The notes below the pieces were generated by a model that was not told the origin of the DNA, ran no database searches, and was given only the letters and a program-made list of their open reading frames with translations. From NCBI GenBank assembly GCA_964384025.1, contig CAYLJJ010000172.1:1-7623 (forward strand): a stretch of 7,623 bases of DNA, given 5' to 3'. Numbering within the stretch: position 1 is the first letter of the stretch; every line of letters starts with the position of its first letter. Below, one piece after another: positions 1-6,428 of this stretch. This DNA is from CAYLJJ01 sp964384025. Its GTDB lineage: Bacteria; Myxococcota_A; Bradymonadia; UBA7976; UBA1532. The position numbers and the translations under genes are program-made.

Positions 1-280
1 CGGCTCGGGCATCTTCACCCGGTCTGGGGTGTCCACTCAAACGTAGCAAGTCCACCTAGTGCCTGAGCATTTTGAACGGTGGCCAGAGCTGCGAGAAATT
101 TTGCTCGACGCGGGGAGGGGGGAGCTCTATCTTCGGCGTGCTGACAATGGAAAAACCCCGGAACATCAAGCACATACACATGCTTTCTGGGGGGGCTTGA
201 AATTCCTATCCTCAATAGCATCAAATTCATGTAGGCAAATGTAGGGCAATGCAGCCAAAGGTATGGATATGTAAAGAAAC
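1..280. other. Region without a confident gene (5' edge)
   Basis: I recognise no gene here. A GTG-started plus-strand frame of 61 codons (59-244) begins PEHFERWPELREILLDAG and looks protein-like for about 45 residues, then decays into low-quality sequence before TAG. No clear ribosome binding site precedes it, and I cannot assign it to a family. The same frame continues past 244 into the protein-like stretch at 281-432 with only a few stops between, so this may be the decayed body of one old gene. Composition drops from GC-rich (about 60-200) to AT-rich (about 240-420), which suggests a junction. A short inverted repeat (AAGCA/TGCTT, about 168-185) is too weak to call. Confidence 0.3.
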
Positions 281-432
281 ATGGTTAAATATCAGGAGAT
301 ATTTCAGGCACTGGTTCAAAAATTCTGGAAGAAGCTATGAGTTATAGAAAGAATACCGCAAAATGTTGAATCTGACGGTGCTCTGGATGATTTGAGCCTA
401 TTCTTGGGCTATTCAATCAAACATCAGTGACC
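281..432 (+). pseudogene. Possible small degraded coding fragment with an internal TGA
   Basis: Starting at ATG 281 the plus strand reads MVKYQEIFQALVQKFWKKL, then TGA at 338-340. The same frame then resumes as VIERIPQNVESDGALDDLSL and on to GYSIKHQ before a TGA at 430-432. The residues on both sides of the stop look like ordinary globular protein, with an amphipathic helix first and an acidic segment after, so a single nonsense change in a roughly 50-codon frame is plausible. Its last 20 bases overlap the 3' end of the convergent Cys-rich PEGA gene, which argues that at most one of the two is intact there. I do not recognise the family. It could also be chance in AT-rich DNA. Confidence 0.22.
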
Positions 433-1531
433 AAATGATACCGGTTGTCACGGCTACCAAGCCCGTAGTTGCGATCACGATGCCAGCCGTCTTCATATCA
501 CGGGCGTCCCCGAGTTGCGTTAAGCCCTGTCCACCGTTTTGCGGATTGTTGAGGACATCCTGCTCGTCGTTGTACCCGACACCCCATAGGATCCCTCCGC
601 TGCTCGTGACTGCTGCACCCACCCCCATCAACCATGGCGGCATCGAAGAGGGCTTATGTGGCTGGTCCAACTTGATTTTGATCAACCACACATCTTTGGC
701 CTTAAGAACCTTCTTATAGGTCCAACCTGCGACACGAACGGTTCGTAGACCTATAAGTATTTCGGTAGAAAATGGTGTACTATCGATAAAAACATCGTCA
801 ATATATGCTTTTTTTGCGATTGGAACGCCGTTCTTATCTACCTTGACATCCACTGTTGCAAATATTGGACATCTGCCTTCTTTTTTAAGTCTGGCACACT
901 TATCGAAGCATTTCTGACGGAGTTTGCTATTGTTTTTGCGATATTCCATTGCGGAATCAATAGCATTTTCGCAGATTTTGAAATCTTCGCATTCTTCTAG
1001 ATGGTTTTTGTGTGAATCACGGCATTTATCAGCGCAAATGTTCGCTTTATCCAATGTTCTTGTTTTAACAAACAATTCATAGCTTTTAATACAAGTTTCT
1101 AAAGCTACTTCTTTCTCACTACAGTACTTTTTATGCGTTAAACTCACTTCTACTTTAGATCTAGAACAGATATCTTCACAAGATTTGTATGTCTCCACAT
1201 CGGGGTTAGGACGCTTCGCATTAACAACCGCTTTCTTCTTTGCATCCTTGCATTTGGTTTGTTTTATTTTTCTAGTGATTGTCTCTATACGTCCTCTGCA
1301 TTCTTCAAGTATTTCTGTAATGTTTTTCTTGTAATCTTCAGACTTCTTTTGTTCTTGGCAAGCATTCAACTGTTTTTTACAAATACTCACACAACTATCA
1401 GTTTTTTTAAGACGACAATCATCATTTTTTTCCTTGCATTCTGTTAAAGCTTTTTGTGCTTCACGACAAGTTCTGTATAAATTCCCAGATGCTAACCCAG
1501 GGACAAAAAATAAAAACAAAAACAAAAACAT
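413..1531 (-). CDS. Exported cysteine-rich protein with PEGA-like domain and two C-terminal membrane helices
   Basis: This is a 372-residue protein of unknown function. Residues 1-14 form a Phe/Leu signal peptide (MFLFLFLFFVPGLA), with cleavage likely after Ala14. It is odd in lacking a positively charged n-region, and no in-frame ATG, GTG or TTG exists upstream before a stop. Residues 22-221 are Lys/Glu-rich, probably helical, and hold all 19 cysteines. Four C-x3-C pairs (47/51, 118/122, 166/170, 208/212) are each flanked by one cysteine on either side; C-x9-C pairs occur at 22/32 and 137/147. Residues about 225-290 resemble a PEGA domain (IDDVFIDSTPF, then LIGLRTVRVAGW). Helices at about 300-319 and 348-369 separated by a polar loop are a common ending of myxobacterial PEGA proteins. 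The start lies two bases after the kinase stop, so translational coupling and a shared job are likely. The first two-thirds is AT-rich, the 3' third is not. It could be a partner, target or sensor subunit of the kinase (inference). Confidence 0.85.
   Translation of the reverse strand: MFLFLFLFFVPGLASGNLYRTCREAQKALTECKEKNDDCRLKKTDSCVSICKKQLNACQEQKKSEDYKKNITEILEECRGRIETITRKIKQTKCKDAKKKAVVNAKRPNPDVETYKSCEDICSRSKVEVSLTHKKYCSEKEVALETCIKSYELFVKTRTLDKANICADKCRDSHKNHLEECEDFKICENAIDSAMEYRKNNSKLRQKCFDKCARLKKEGRCPIFATVDVKVDKNGVPIAKKAYIDDVFIDSTPFSTEILIGLRTVRVAGWTYKKVLKAKDVWLIKIKLDQPHKPSSMPPWLMGVGAAVTSSGGILWGVGYNDEQDVLNNPQNGGQGLTQLGDARDMKTAGIVIATTGLVAVTTGIIWSLMFD
1504..1530. repeat. Hexanucleotide-like A5C tract in signal-peptide codons
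   Basis: The plus strand shows three consecutive AAAAAC units preceded by A-rich sequence with a single T. In the sense direction of the minus-strand gene this is a TTTTTG repeat that encodes the alternating Phe-Leu core of the signal peptide, starting at the initiator codon. Gain or loss of a whole 6-base unit would change the hydrophobic core by two residues and keep the frame, while slippage within an A run would break the frame. That it actually varies is an inference. Confidence 0.6.
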
Positions 1532-1533
1532 AT

Positions 1534-3078
1534 CTATTCCGAGCCTCCCGACCCAACTTCTAGACTAAATTTTCTCCCATCTATCTGGACTTCGACTGGG
1601 TTAGTACTTCTGTAAACCTTGAATGATTTGTTAAAGCACTTTATTAAATCGTCATCATGCTTCATTTGGGTTCCTCCACAGCGCTGAAACTCCGTGTTTT
1701 CTGGTAAGACCCAGTGATCTTTCCAGTCCTTCCCTGGTCGCAAAGGCCAAGCAGCATCGGTACTCAGTTTGTCTATCAATAGAAGCCCGTTGGCGGTTAT
1801 AATCGTACGCACGGGATTCGCCATCGGCACCTTCAGCAAAACCTCGACGGGCGCTGCATCCACTATGCTTGCATCGGCAACAGGCACTGCATCCACTGAG
1901 GTATCCGAGATAGGTGGGATCGGTGGGGTGCTCATCATTACGTATCCGCCGAAGGCGATCATCAAGAGCCCCAAAACTAAAGAAGCGATGATTAATCTTA
2001 TTTCTTTAAATATATCGAAAGAAAGTATTGTTTTATCTTCTTTTTTTTGACAATCATGTAAAGCTCCACGCATCTCATTGAGATCACTAAAACGTTCATC
2101 TGGTTTTTTAGCTAATGCCCTCTCAACTATAGTCTTCAGAGAATCAGCAATTTCTTTATTTTTATCAAAATTAGGTTCTTCATAAATATGGGCACTTACA
2201 ATTGCTATCATTCTCGCCTGAGAACCGGAAATTTCTTTATTTTTATCAAGATAAGGATCTTCATTCATATGGGCATTTGAAACTATTGTTATAACCTCCT
2301 GAAAATCGGCGATATTTTGATTTTCATCAGAATGAAGCTTTTTATTAATATTGGCATTTTCAATTGCAATCGTACTACCATCAAAGGGGACTACTCCAAA
2401 TAGCATTTTATAGAGTATTATCCCTAATGCATATTGATCTGTCTTATGGCTAATATTGTCCCTATCTTTAAACCGCTCTGGCGCCATATATTTCACATCG
2501 CCGATAAAAGATGCAGCTTGGGTCTGAGGATTATGTTTAGAATCTATAATTTGGGCGATACCAAAGTCGATCAGCTTGATGCTCTTTTTGCCGTTGTGCT
2601 TATCTATCACCATGATATTGCTTGGCTTGAGATCTCGATGGACAAGGCCCTTTTTATGTACCTCATCGAGGGCGTTTATGATCTCCACCATAATATTTAT
2701 GATGTCATCGACGCTGAGGTTCTTCTCCTCCTCGATCAATTTGCTGAGAGAGCGACCGCCGATCAGCTCTAAGACCATATAAAGCAGCCCCTCCTTCTCT
2801 CCATAATCAAAGATTTGGACGATGTTTGGGCTATTGAACTTCGCCAGGAGTTGAGCCTCATGTAAGAAGCGCTTTTTGAGATCAGCTCCCCCGCTGGGGG
2901 TGCCTGGTTTGATCACCTTGACGGCGACCTTACGCCCTAGAGGCTCTTGGATGGCGCGATAGACTGAACCAAAGCCCCCCTCACCTACTAAATCCTCAAT
3001 GCTGTATTTGCCTGCCAGTTTCTTGTCTAAGAGGGAGTTTGGCTTATTATCTGGAGTTGTGACGGGGACAGCATTCAT
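1534..3078 (-). CDS. Transmembrane Ser/Thr protein kinase (Hanks type) with triplicated C-lobe segment
   Basis: This 514-residue kinase should phosphorylate Ser/Thr on cytoplasmic proteins in response to an envelope signal. Kinase domain about 25-345: glycine loop GEGGFGSVY (32-40), ATP lysine in VAVK (Lys54), helix-C Glu74, catalytic loop HRDLKPSN (147-154), IDFG (170-173), APE (199-201) and the closing ALAKKPDERF with Arg329. All catalytic residues are present, so it should be active. Residues 242-322 consist of three 27-residue tandem repeats where relatives usually have one copy. A helix at about 362-382 is followed by a Pro/Ala/Asp linker (385-412) and an exported tail to 514 with Cys467 and Cys481, possibly a disulfide; I do not recognise that tail domain. 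GGAG (3088-3091) nine bases before ATG supports the start. It is the first gene of a minus-strand operon, 2 bases before the Cys-rich PEGA gene and divergent from the mosaic lipoprotein. The repeat-bearing part is AT-rich (33% GC in one hand-counted 60-base line) against about 47% in the N-lobe. Confidence 0.95.
   Translation of the reverse strand: MNAVPVTTPDNKPNSLLDKKLAGKYSIEDLVGEGGFGSVYRAIQEPLGRKVAVKVIKPGTPSGGADLKKRFLHEAQLLAKFNSPNIVQIFDYGEKEGLLYMVLELIGGRSLSKLIEEEKNLSVDDIINIMVEIINALDEVHKKGLVHRDLKPSNIMVIDKHNGKKSIKLIDFGIAQIIDSKHNPQTQAASFIGDVKYMAPERFKDRDNISHKTDQYALGIILYKMLFGVVPFDGSTIAIENANINKKLHSDENQNIADFQEVITIVSNAHMNEDPYLDKNKEISGSQARMIAIVSAHIYEEPNFDKNKEIADSLKTIVERALAKKPDERFSDLNEMRGALHDCQKKEDKTILSFDIFKEIRLIIASLVLGLLMIAFGGYVMMSTPPIPPISDTSVDAVPVADASIVDAAPVEVLLKVPMANPVRTIITANGLLLIDKLSTDAAWPLRPGKDWKDHWVLPENTEFQRCGGTQMKHDDDLIKCFNKSFKVYRSTNPVEVQIDGRKFSLEVGSGGSE
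2113..2355 (-). repeat. Three tandem 81-bp repeats inside the kinase gene
   Basis: On the minus strand the units are 2355-2275, 2274-2194 and 2193-2113. They encode residues 242-268 (ANINKKLHSDENQNIADF...), 269-295 (AHMNEDPYLDKNKEISGS...) and 296-322 (AHIYEEPNFDKNKEIADS...). The period is exactly 81 bases, so the frame is kept. The second and third units are close, sharing the same 16-base run at 2150-2165 and 2231-2246; the first is more diverged, so the expansion looks stepwise. In ordinary myxobacterial kinases of this type a single H-x-x-x-x-P segment sits between the PF motif and the ALxKxPxxRF motif. Here that segment is repeated, which lengthens the C-lobe by about 54 residues. Confidence 0.88.
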
Positions 3079-3087
3079 AATTTTACG

Positions 3088-3091
3088 CTCC
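3088..3091 (-). promoter_or_regulatory. Ribosome binding site of the kinase gene
   Basis: GGAG on the minus strand, nine bases before the ATG at 3078. It supports this start for the kinase over any internal one. Confidence 0.6.
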
Positions 3092-3152
3092 AGAAAACTC
3101 GCGTGCTGATAAGCTTCATAACAATTAGCATCATACCCGAGACTGCGTAAAA

Positions 3153-3158
3153 AGGGAG
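3153..3158 (+). promoter_or_regulatory. Ribosome binding site of the mosaic lipoprotein gene
   Basis: AGGGAG lies three bases before the ATG at 3162. The spacing is slightly short but the match is strong, and the lipoprotein signal peptide starts exactly at this ATG. Confidence 0.6.
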
Positions 3159-3161
3159 ATC

Positions 3162-6100
3162 ATGAAGCAATTGGTAATCCTGCTTGGACTGCTGTTCGGG
3201 TGCGATGGGGCAGAACCGACCGAACTTCCCTGCACAGAGGATCTACATTGTATGGCGGGTTTCGTGTGCGGTACGAATGGCCGCTGTGCAGCTTTGGCCT
3301 CCACAGATGAAATGCATGATACGGCTATTATCGACGGTGGGCTGATCGATGCAGCGCGTGATGCAGTCGCTGCCGAGGGTGGGCTGATCGATACAGCCGA
3401 TATACCACCACCAGAAATACCCGACGATATGATCTGTGTCTTGCCGGGGGCTTTCTGGCTTGGTAGCCCCTTTACCGAGGCGGATCGCGATGATGATGAA
3501 CGGCACTCTTGGACACATCTGACCCAGGCGTATTGGATCGGTCGTACTGAAGCGACTCGGAACTTACGAGATCCGCAGGCTTGTCAGCTTGATGGGGACT
3601 GCGATTGGCCCATCACTGAGGTCAGTTGGTTGGAGGCGACTGAGCTGGCCAACGCTTGGTCTCTCCGCGATGATTTTACGCCCTGTTATGCGCCTGATGA
3701 GGACTTGAGTGTGGTCTGGGTGAACGGTTGCGATGGCTGGAGACTGCCCACCGAAGCGGAGTGGGCGTATGCTGCGCGGGCAGGTGAGGTGAACCCTCTT
3801 TGGCCCAATGCGGAGCGGATCGTCGCCGCTGATGCGAGTGAAGTGGGGGCCGTGGCGATGCGTGCGACCAACCCTTGGGGCTTATATGATGTGATCGGCA
3901 ATGCGGAGGAGTGGGTCTGGGATGGTTACGCGCCGTTTTCGGGTGAGGTGCTCATAGATCCGCAGGGCACTAATGCCTCTGATCGGGTGGTTCGTGGTGC
4001 CCAAGATGATCCACCGCGCCTGGGCACTCGACTTCGATTCGCCAACGATCACTCAAATGCTGCCGTGGGCTTTCGGCTGGCGCGCAGCGTCCCCACATGT
4101 TCGTCGCGGCTCGATGATCAAGATGGCGATCGAGTGCTTGATGCGAGTGACAATTGTCCCAATGTGGGCAACCCGGCCCAGGGCGATCTGGACAGGGATG
4201 GCTTGGGGGATGCCTGCGATCCCGATCTGGATGGGGATGAAATTTTGGCGGATGACAACTGTTTATGGGCCGCGAATCCAGATCAGATCGATTCGGATGG
4301 CGATGGACAGGGCGATGCCTGCCTTGGCCCCTGCACCCGCGGGGTGGGTGCCTGCGCTCGGGTAGGCGAGCAGCGCTGCGATGGGTTGGGGTGTGCGTGC
4401 TCGGCCCACGCGGGAGATCCTACAGAGGAGATCTGCAACAGCGTCGATGACGACTGTGACGGCGTCATCGATGAAGATGAGGCCTTGCCGCAGGTGGGTG
4501 ACAACTGTCAGGTGGGTTGGCACAACAATCATGTATGGGGTCGAACGGTGTGCGATGCCACGGGCGATGGCTATGCGTGCGATCCATTGCCCGAGGCTGA
4601 GCGTGTGGAACGCTGTGATGCGGCTGACAATGATGGCGATGGCGAGATCAACGAAGGGTGTGAGATCGTCCAGCTGGATGTCGGGTGGCAACATGCCTGC
4701 GCACGCCATGCAGACGGCACTCTGACATGTTGGGGAGGTACAGACGGCCAGTCTGAGGTCCCGGTGGGTGAGTATCGATCTGTCTCTGCAGGCCGAGAGA
4801 CGACTTGCGCTATCAGAACACATAACGGCTCGATAGATTGCTGGGGCCGTGATCGGTGGAATGCTTTACATCCCCCGGCTGGTGATTTCTCTGAAGTGTG
4901 TGCCTATTATGCTTCGGCTGTCGCGTCTGGCGGAGCTTGGCAGGTTTGGCATCAGGATCTCACCGTCCCCGATGATACGATACATGGTCTGACCTGTGAG
5001 GCGCACTGTGCGCTGAAAAATGCCGACAACACGATCATCTGCAACGACGTGGAGTTCCGCGAATGCCTAAACAGCCGGGACGAGGACGAGCAAGAGGCAT
5101 GCGAAGGCTGGGAGTTCTACCGAGCGATACCATTAGGTGCCTTTGATCAAGTGAGCGGCTCAGAGAACTACGGTCTATATGCTTGCGCGTTGAACGCCCA
5201 GGAGGGTTCACTGAGCTGTTGGGGTCGCAGCGAAGATCGTTCTACACTACCGGAAGGAAAATTCTTCTCTGCACTGCCTCCGCGTATTCCTGGTACCAAC
5301 AACACCTGTGCTTTATTAAGCGAAGGCGAGGCCCACTGCTGGGGTAATGGCATTCAGGGGGGACGCCGAGTCCGGCCAGGTCCCTACATCGAGATTGACT
5401 CAGCGGTGGGCTACACCTGTGGCCTGACAGCAGACAGTCAGGTGCGCTGTTGGGGCCACATGCGCAGCGGCGCCTCCACGCCGCCACCAGGTCCGTTTAC
5501 CCACATTGACGTGGGAGCATTTCAATCCTGCGGTGTTCATGAAGATGGTCGTCTGATCTGTTGGGGTCTGGGCTTTGATGACCCACCGCTTCCACCCGAA
5601 GGCCTTGATGGGCGCATCCGTCAGCTCGCGATTGGGGCCTTTATCAGTTGTGCCCTGCTTGATGATGGTGCCATACGCTGTTGGGGCAGTCACGTCTTCG
5701 GTGAGCATGATTCTGATTACGCCAGCATCCAACCCATCGATTTACCTAGAGATACTCCTATCGACATGGGATATGACGCGATCGACTGTGGGCGTTCACA
5801 CTGCTGTGCGCTTCGCGATGAGCAAGCAACCTGTTGGGGCCTCGTTGACCTTACTCTCAACGAACCTGAATTCAACGAGGATAGGGTCAGAATTCTCGAA
5901 GATCTGGTCACCCCGGCGTTCCCAGTGACTCAGATTTCGACCGGATACTCCATCACCTGCGCCATCAAAGTGGATGGTACGCTCTGGTGCAGTGGGCGTG
6001 GGCTTGACTGGACTCCCCCCGCCCCCGAGGCGGACAACCCCTTTGTCGAGGTGGAGGCGGGAACGGTCTCTGCCTGTGCACGGCGCATGGATGGCACCCT

Positions 6101-6374
6101 TACCTGTTGGGGAATAGATGATTTTGACCAGGGTCGAGTCACCGGGGTCCTGGGCTCGCCGCGTTTGCTGCATTCGCGCGGGAATCGACAGGTCGAACTC
6201 GGGCGTGCGGGTGGCTGTGTGTTGAATGCTGAGCACTACATCATCTGCTGGGGTGACAACCGCGACGCTCAAGCGCGACCTCCCACCGGGCGCTTCGACT
6301 CCATCTCGGTGCAGGGCCGCATCGGCTGCGGCCTGACCGCAGAGGGTGAGATCATCTGCTGGGGCGGAATCTGA
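3162..6374 (+). CDS. Large mosaic lipoprotein: SUMF1-like, TSP3, MopE-like and RCC1-like repeats
   Basis: This 1070-residue protein is likely anchored in the envelope. Residues 1-14 are a lipoprotein signal with lipobox LFGC, so Cys14 should be acylated; Asp follows at +2. Next is a C-x5-C-x5-C-x5-C motif (24-42) common in myxobacterial surface proteins, then an acidic repeated linker (about 55-80). Residues about 88-309 are a SUMF1/formylglycine-enzyme-like fold: GWRLPTEAEW (192-201), NPWGLYDVIGNAEEW (237-251), RVVRG (275-279), GFR (303-305). There is no cysteine between 279 and 305, where the true enzyme has its copper-binding pair, so it is probably a binding fold. Thrombospondin type 3 calcium repeats span about 317-388 (SDNCPN, DRDGLGDAC, SDGDGQGDAC). 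MopE-like motifs follow at ICNSVDDDCDGVIDEDE (424-440) and RCDAADNDGDGEINEGC (484-500). Residues 504-1070 form RCC1-type repeats. GC is high (about 78% in one 60-base line near 4350), unlike the divergent kinase operon. Function is unknown; surface recognition or adhesion fits the domains. Confidence 0.93.
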   Translation: MKQLVILLGLLFGCDGAEPTELPCTEDLHCMAGFVCGTNGRCAALASTDEMHDTAIIDGGLIDAARDAVAAEGGLIDTADIPPPEIPDDMICVLPGAFWLGSPFTEADRDDDERHSWTHLTQAYWIGRTEATRNLRDPQACQLDGDCDWPITEVSWLEATELANAWSLRDDFTPCYAPDEDLSVVWVNGCDGWRLPTEAEWAYAARAGEVNPLWPNAERIVAADASEVGAVAMRATNPWGLYDVIGNAEEWVWDGYAPFSGEVLIDPQGTNASDRVVRGAQDDPPRLGTRLRFANDHSNAAVGFRLARSVPTCSSRLDDQDGDRVLDASDNCPNVGNPAQGDLDRDGLGDACDPDLDGDEILADDNCLWAANPDQIDSDGDGQGDACLGPCTRGVGACARVGEQRCDGLGCACSAHAGDPTEEICNSVDDDCDGVIDEDEALPQVGDNCQVGWHNNHVWGRTVCDATGDGYACDPLPEAERVERCDAADNDGDGEINEGCEIVQLDVGWQHACARHADGTLTCWGGTDGQSEVPVGEYRSVSAGRETTCAIRTHNGSIDCWGRDRWNALHPPAGDFSEVCAYYASAVASGGAWQVWHQDLTVPDDTIHGLTCEAHCALKNADNTIICNDVEFRECLNSRDEDEQEACEGWEFYRAIPLGAFDQVSGSENYGLYACALNAQEGSLSCWGRSEDRSTLPEGKFFSALPPRIPGTNNTCALLSEGEAHCWGNGIQGGRRVRPGPYIEIDSAVGYTCGLTADSQVRCWGHMRSGASTPPPGPFTHIDVGAFQSCGVHEDGRLICWGLGFDDPPLPPEGLDGRIRQLAIGAFISCALLDDGAIRCWGSHVFGEHDSDYASIQPIDLPRDTPIDMGYDAIDCGRSHCCALRDEQATCWGLVDLTLNEPEFNEDRVRILEDLVTPAFPVTQISTGYSITCAIKVDGTLWCSGRGLDWTPPAPEADNPFVEVEAGTVSACARRMDGTLTCWGIDDFDQGRVTGVLGSPRLLHSRGNRQVELGRAGGCVLNAEHYIICWGDNRDAQARPPTGRFDSISVQGRIGCGLTAEGEIICWGGI
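3336..3397 (+). repeat. Direct repeat in the lipoprotein linker (42-base offset)
   Basis: A 20-base segment, GGTGGGCTGATCGATRCAGC, occurs at 3336-3355 and 3378-3397 with one difference. The offset is 42 bases (14 codons). It encodes repeated GGLID-A/T-A in the flexible acidic spacer between the N-terminal cysteine motif and the SUMF1-like domain. This looks like a recent spacer duplication that lengthens the stalk. Confidence 0.8.
4671..6371 (+). repeat. Fourteen RCC1-like repeats (thirteen with a cysteine pair)
   Basis: Residues 504-1070 repeat a unit of about 37-50 residues that reads roughly PPxGxF-x-x-I-x-x-G-x(3-4)-CAL-x-x-DG-x-x-x-CWG. The cysteine pairs sit at 513/523, 549/560, 616/627, 675/686, 716/726, 753/763, 790/800, 830/840, 881 or 882/891, 933/943, 972/982, 1019/1029 and 1056/1066, nearly always C-x9-C or C-x10-C. 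Between 560 and 616 is a degenerate unit (ASAVASGGAWQVWHQ) that has lost both cysteines. Fourteen units fit two seven-bladed beta-propellers, the blade number known for RCC1. The disulfide staple within each blade is an inference from the spacing. Confidence 0.8.
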
Positions 6375-6428
6375 CCCGCCCAAAAAATCCTGTTCTATAG
6401 AGAGCACTCACCGCTTTCATTTAAGGCT

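Larger units (their letters stand above)
3079..3161. promoter_or_regulatory. Divergent promoter region between kinase operon and lipoprotein gene
   Basis: These 83 bases must carry the start signals for both divergent genes, unless transcription enters from elsewhere. A minus-strand TATGAT (complement of 3130-3135) lies about 52 bases before the kinase start and is a possible -10 element, but I see no convincing -35 partner. No plus-strand promoter could be picked with confidence. The short shared region suggests that the two transcription units could be co-regulated by overlapping sites. I found no clear inverted repeat that would mark an operator. Confidence 0.5.

Noticed and set aside
310..355. 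EAMSYRKNTAK on the plus strand, resembling SAMEYRKNNSK in the Cys-rich PEGA protein
   Set aside because: The match is about 11 residues, in a different frame from the better protein-like reading of these bases, and is followed at once by stops. It is probably chance in AT-rich DNA, so I do not claim an inverted paralogue.
392..416. Possible terminator after the Cys-rich PEGA gene (AGCC/GGCT and TTGA/TCAA)
   Set aside because: The stem is short and bulged, it overlaps the stop codon, and no T-run follows on the minus strand.
4263..4823. Long minus-strand open frame (186 codons) opposite the lipoprotein gene
   Set aside because: It mirrors the Asp/Gly/Cys-rich repeats of the plus-strand gene; GC-rich codons keep the antisense frame open. 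The predicted residues show no domain and there is no ribosome binding site.
6372..6374. TGA at the end of the lipoprotein as a recoded codon leading into the in-frame Cys-rich ORF
   Set aside because: The RCC1-like repeat finishes naturally at CWGGI, the next 18 codons are not protein-like, and no selenocysteine-type stem-loop is evident.
5796..6407. Minus-strand open frame of 203 codons opposite the RCC1-like repeats
   Set aside because: An antisense shadow of the repeats. The plus-strand frame has clear homology-type motifs throughout, and the minus frame has none.
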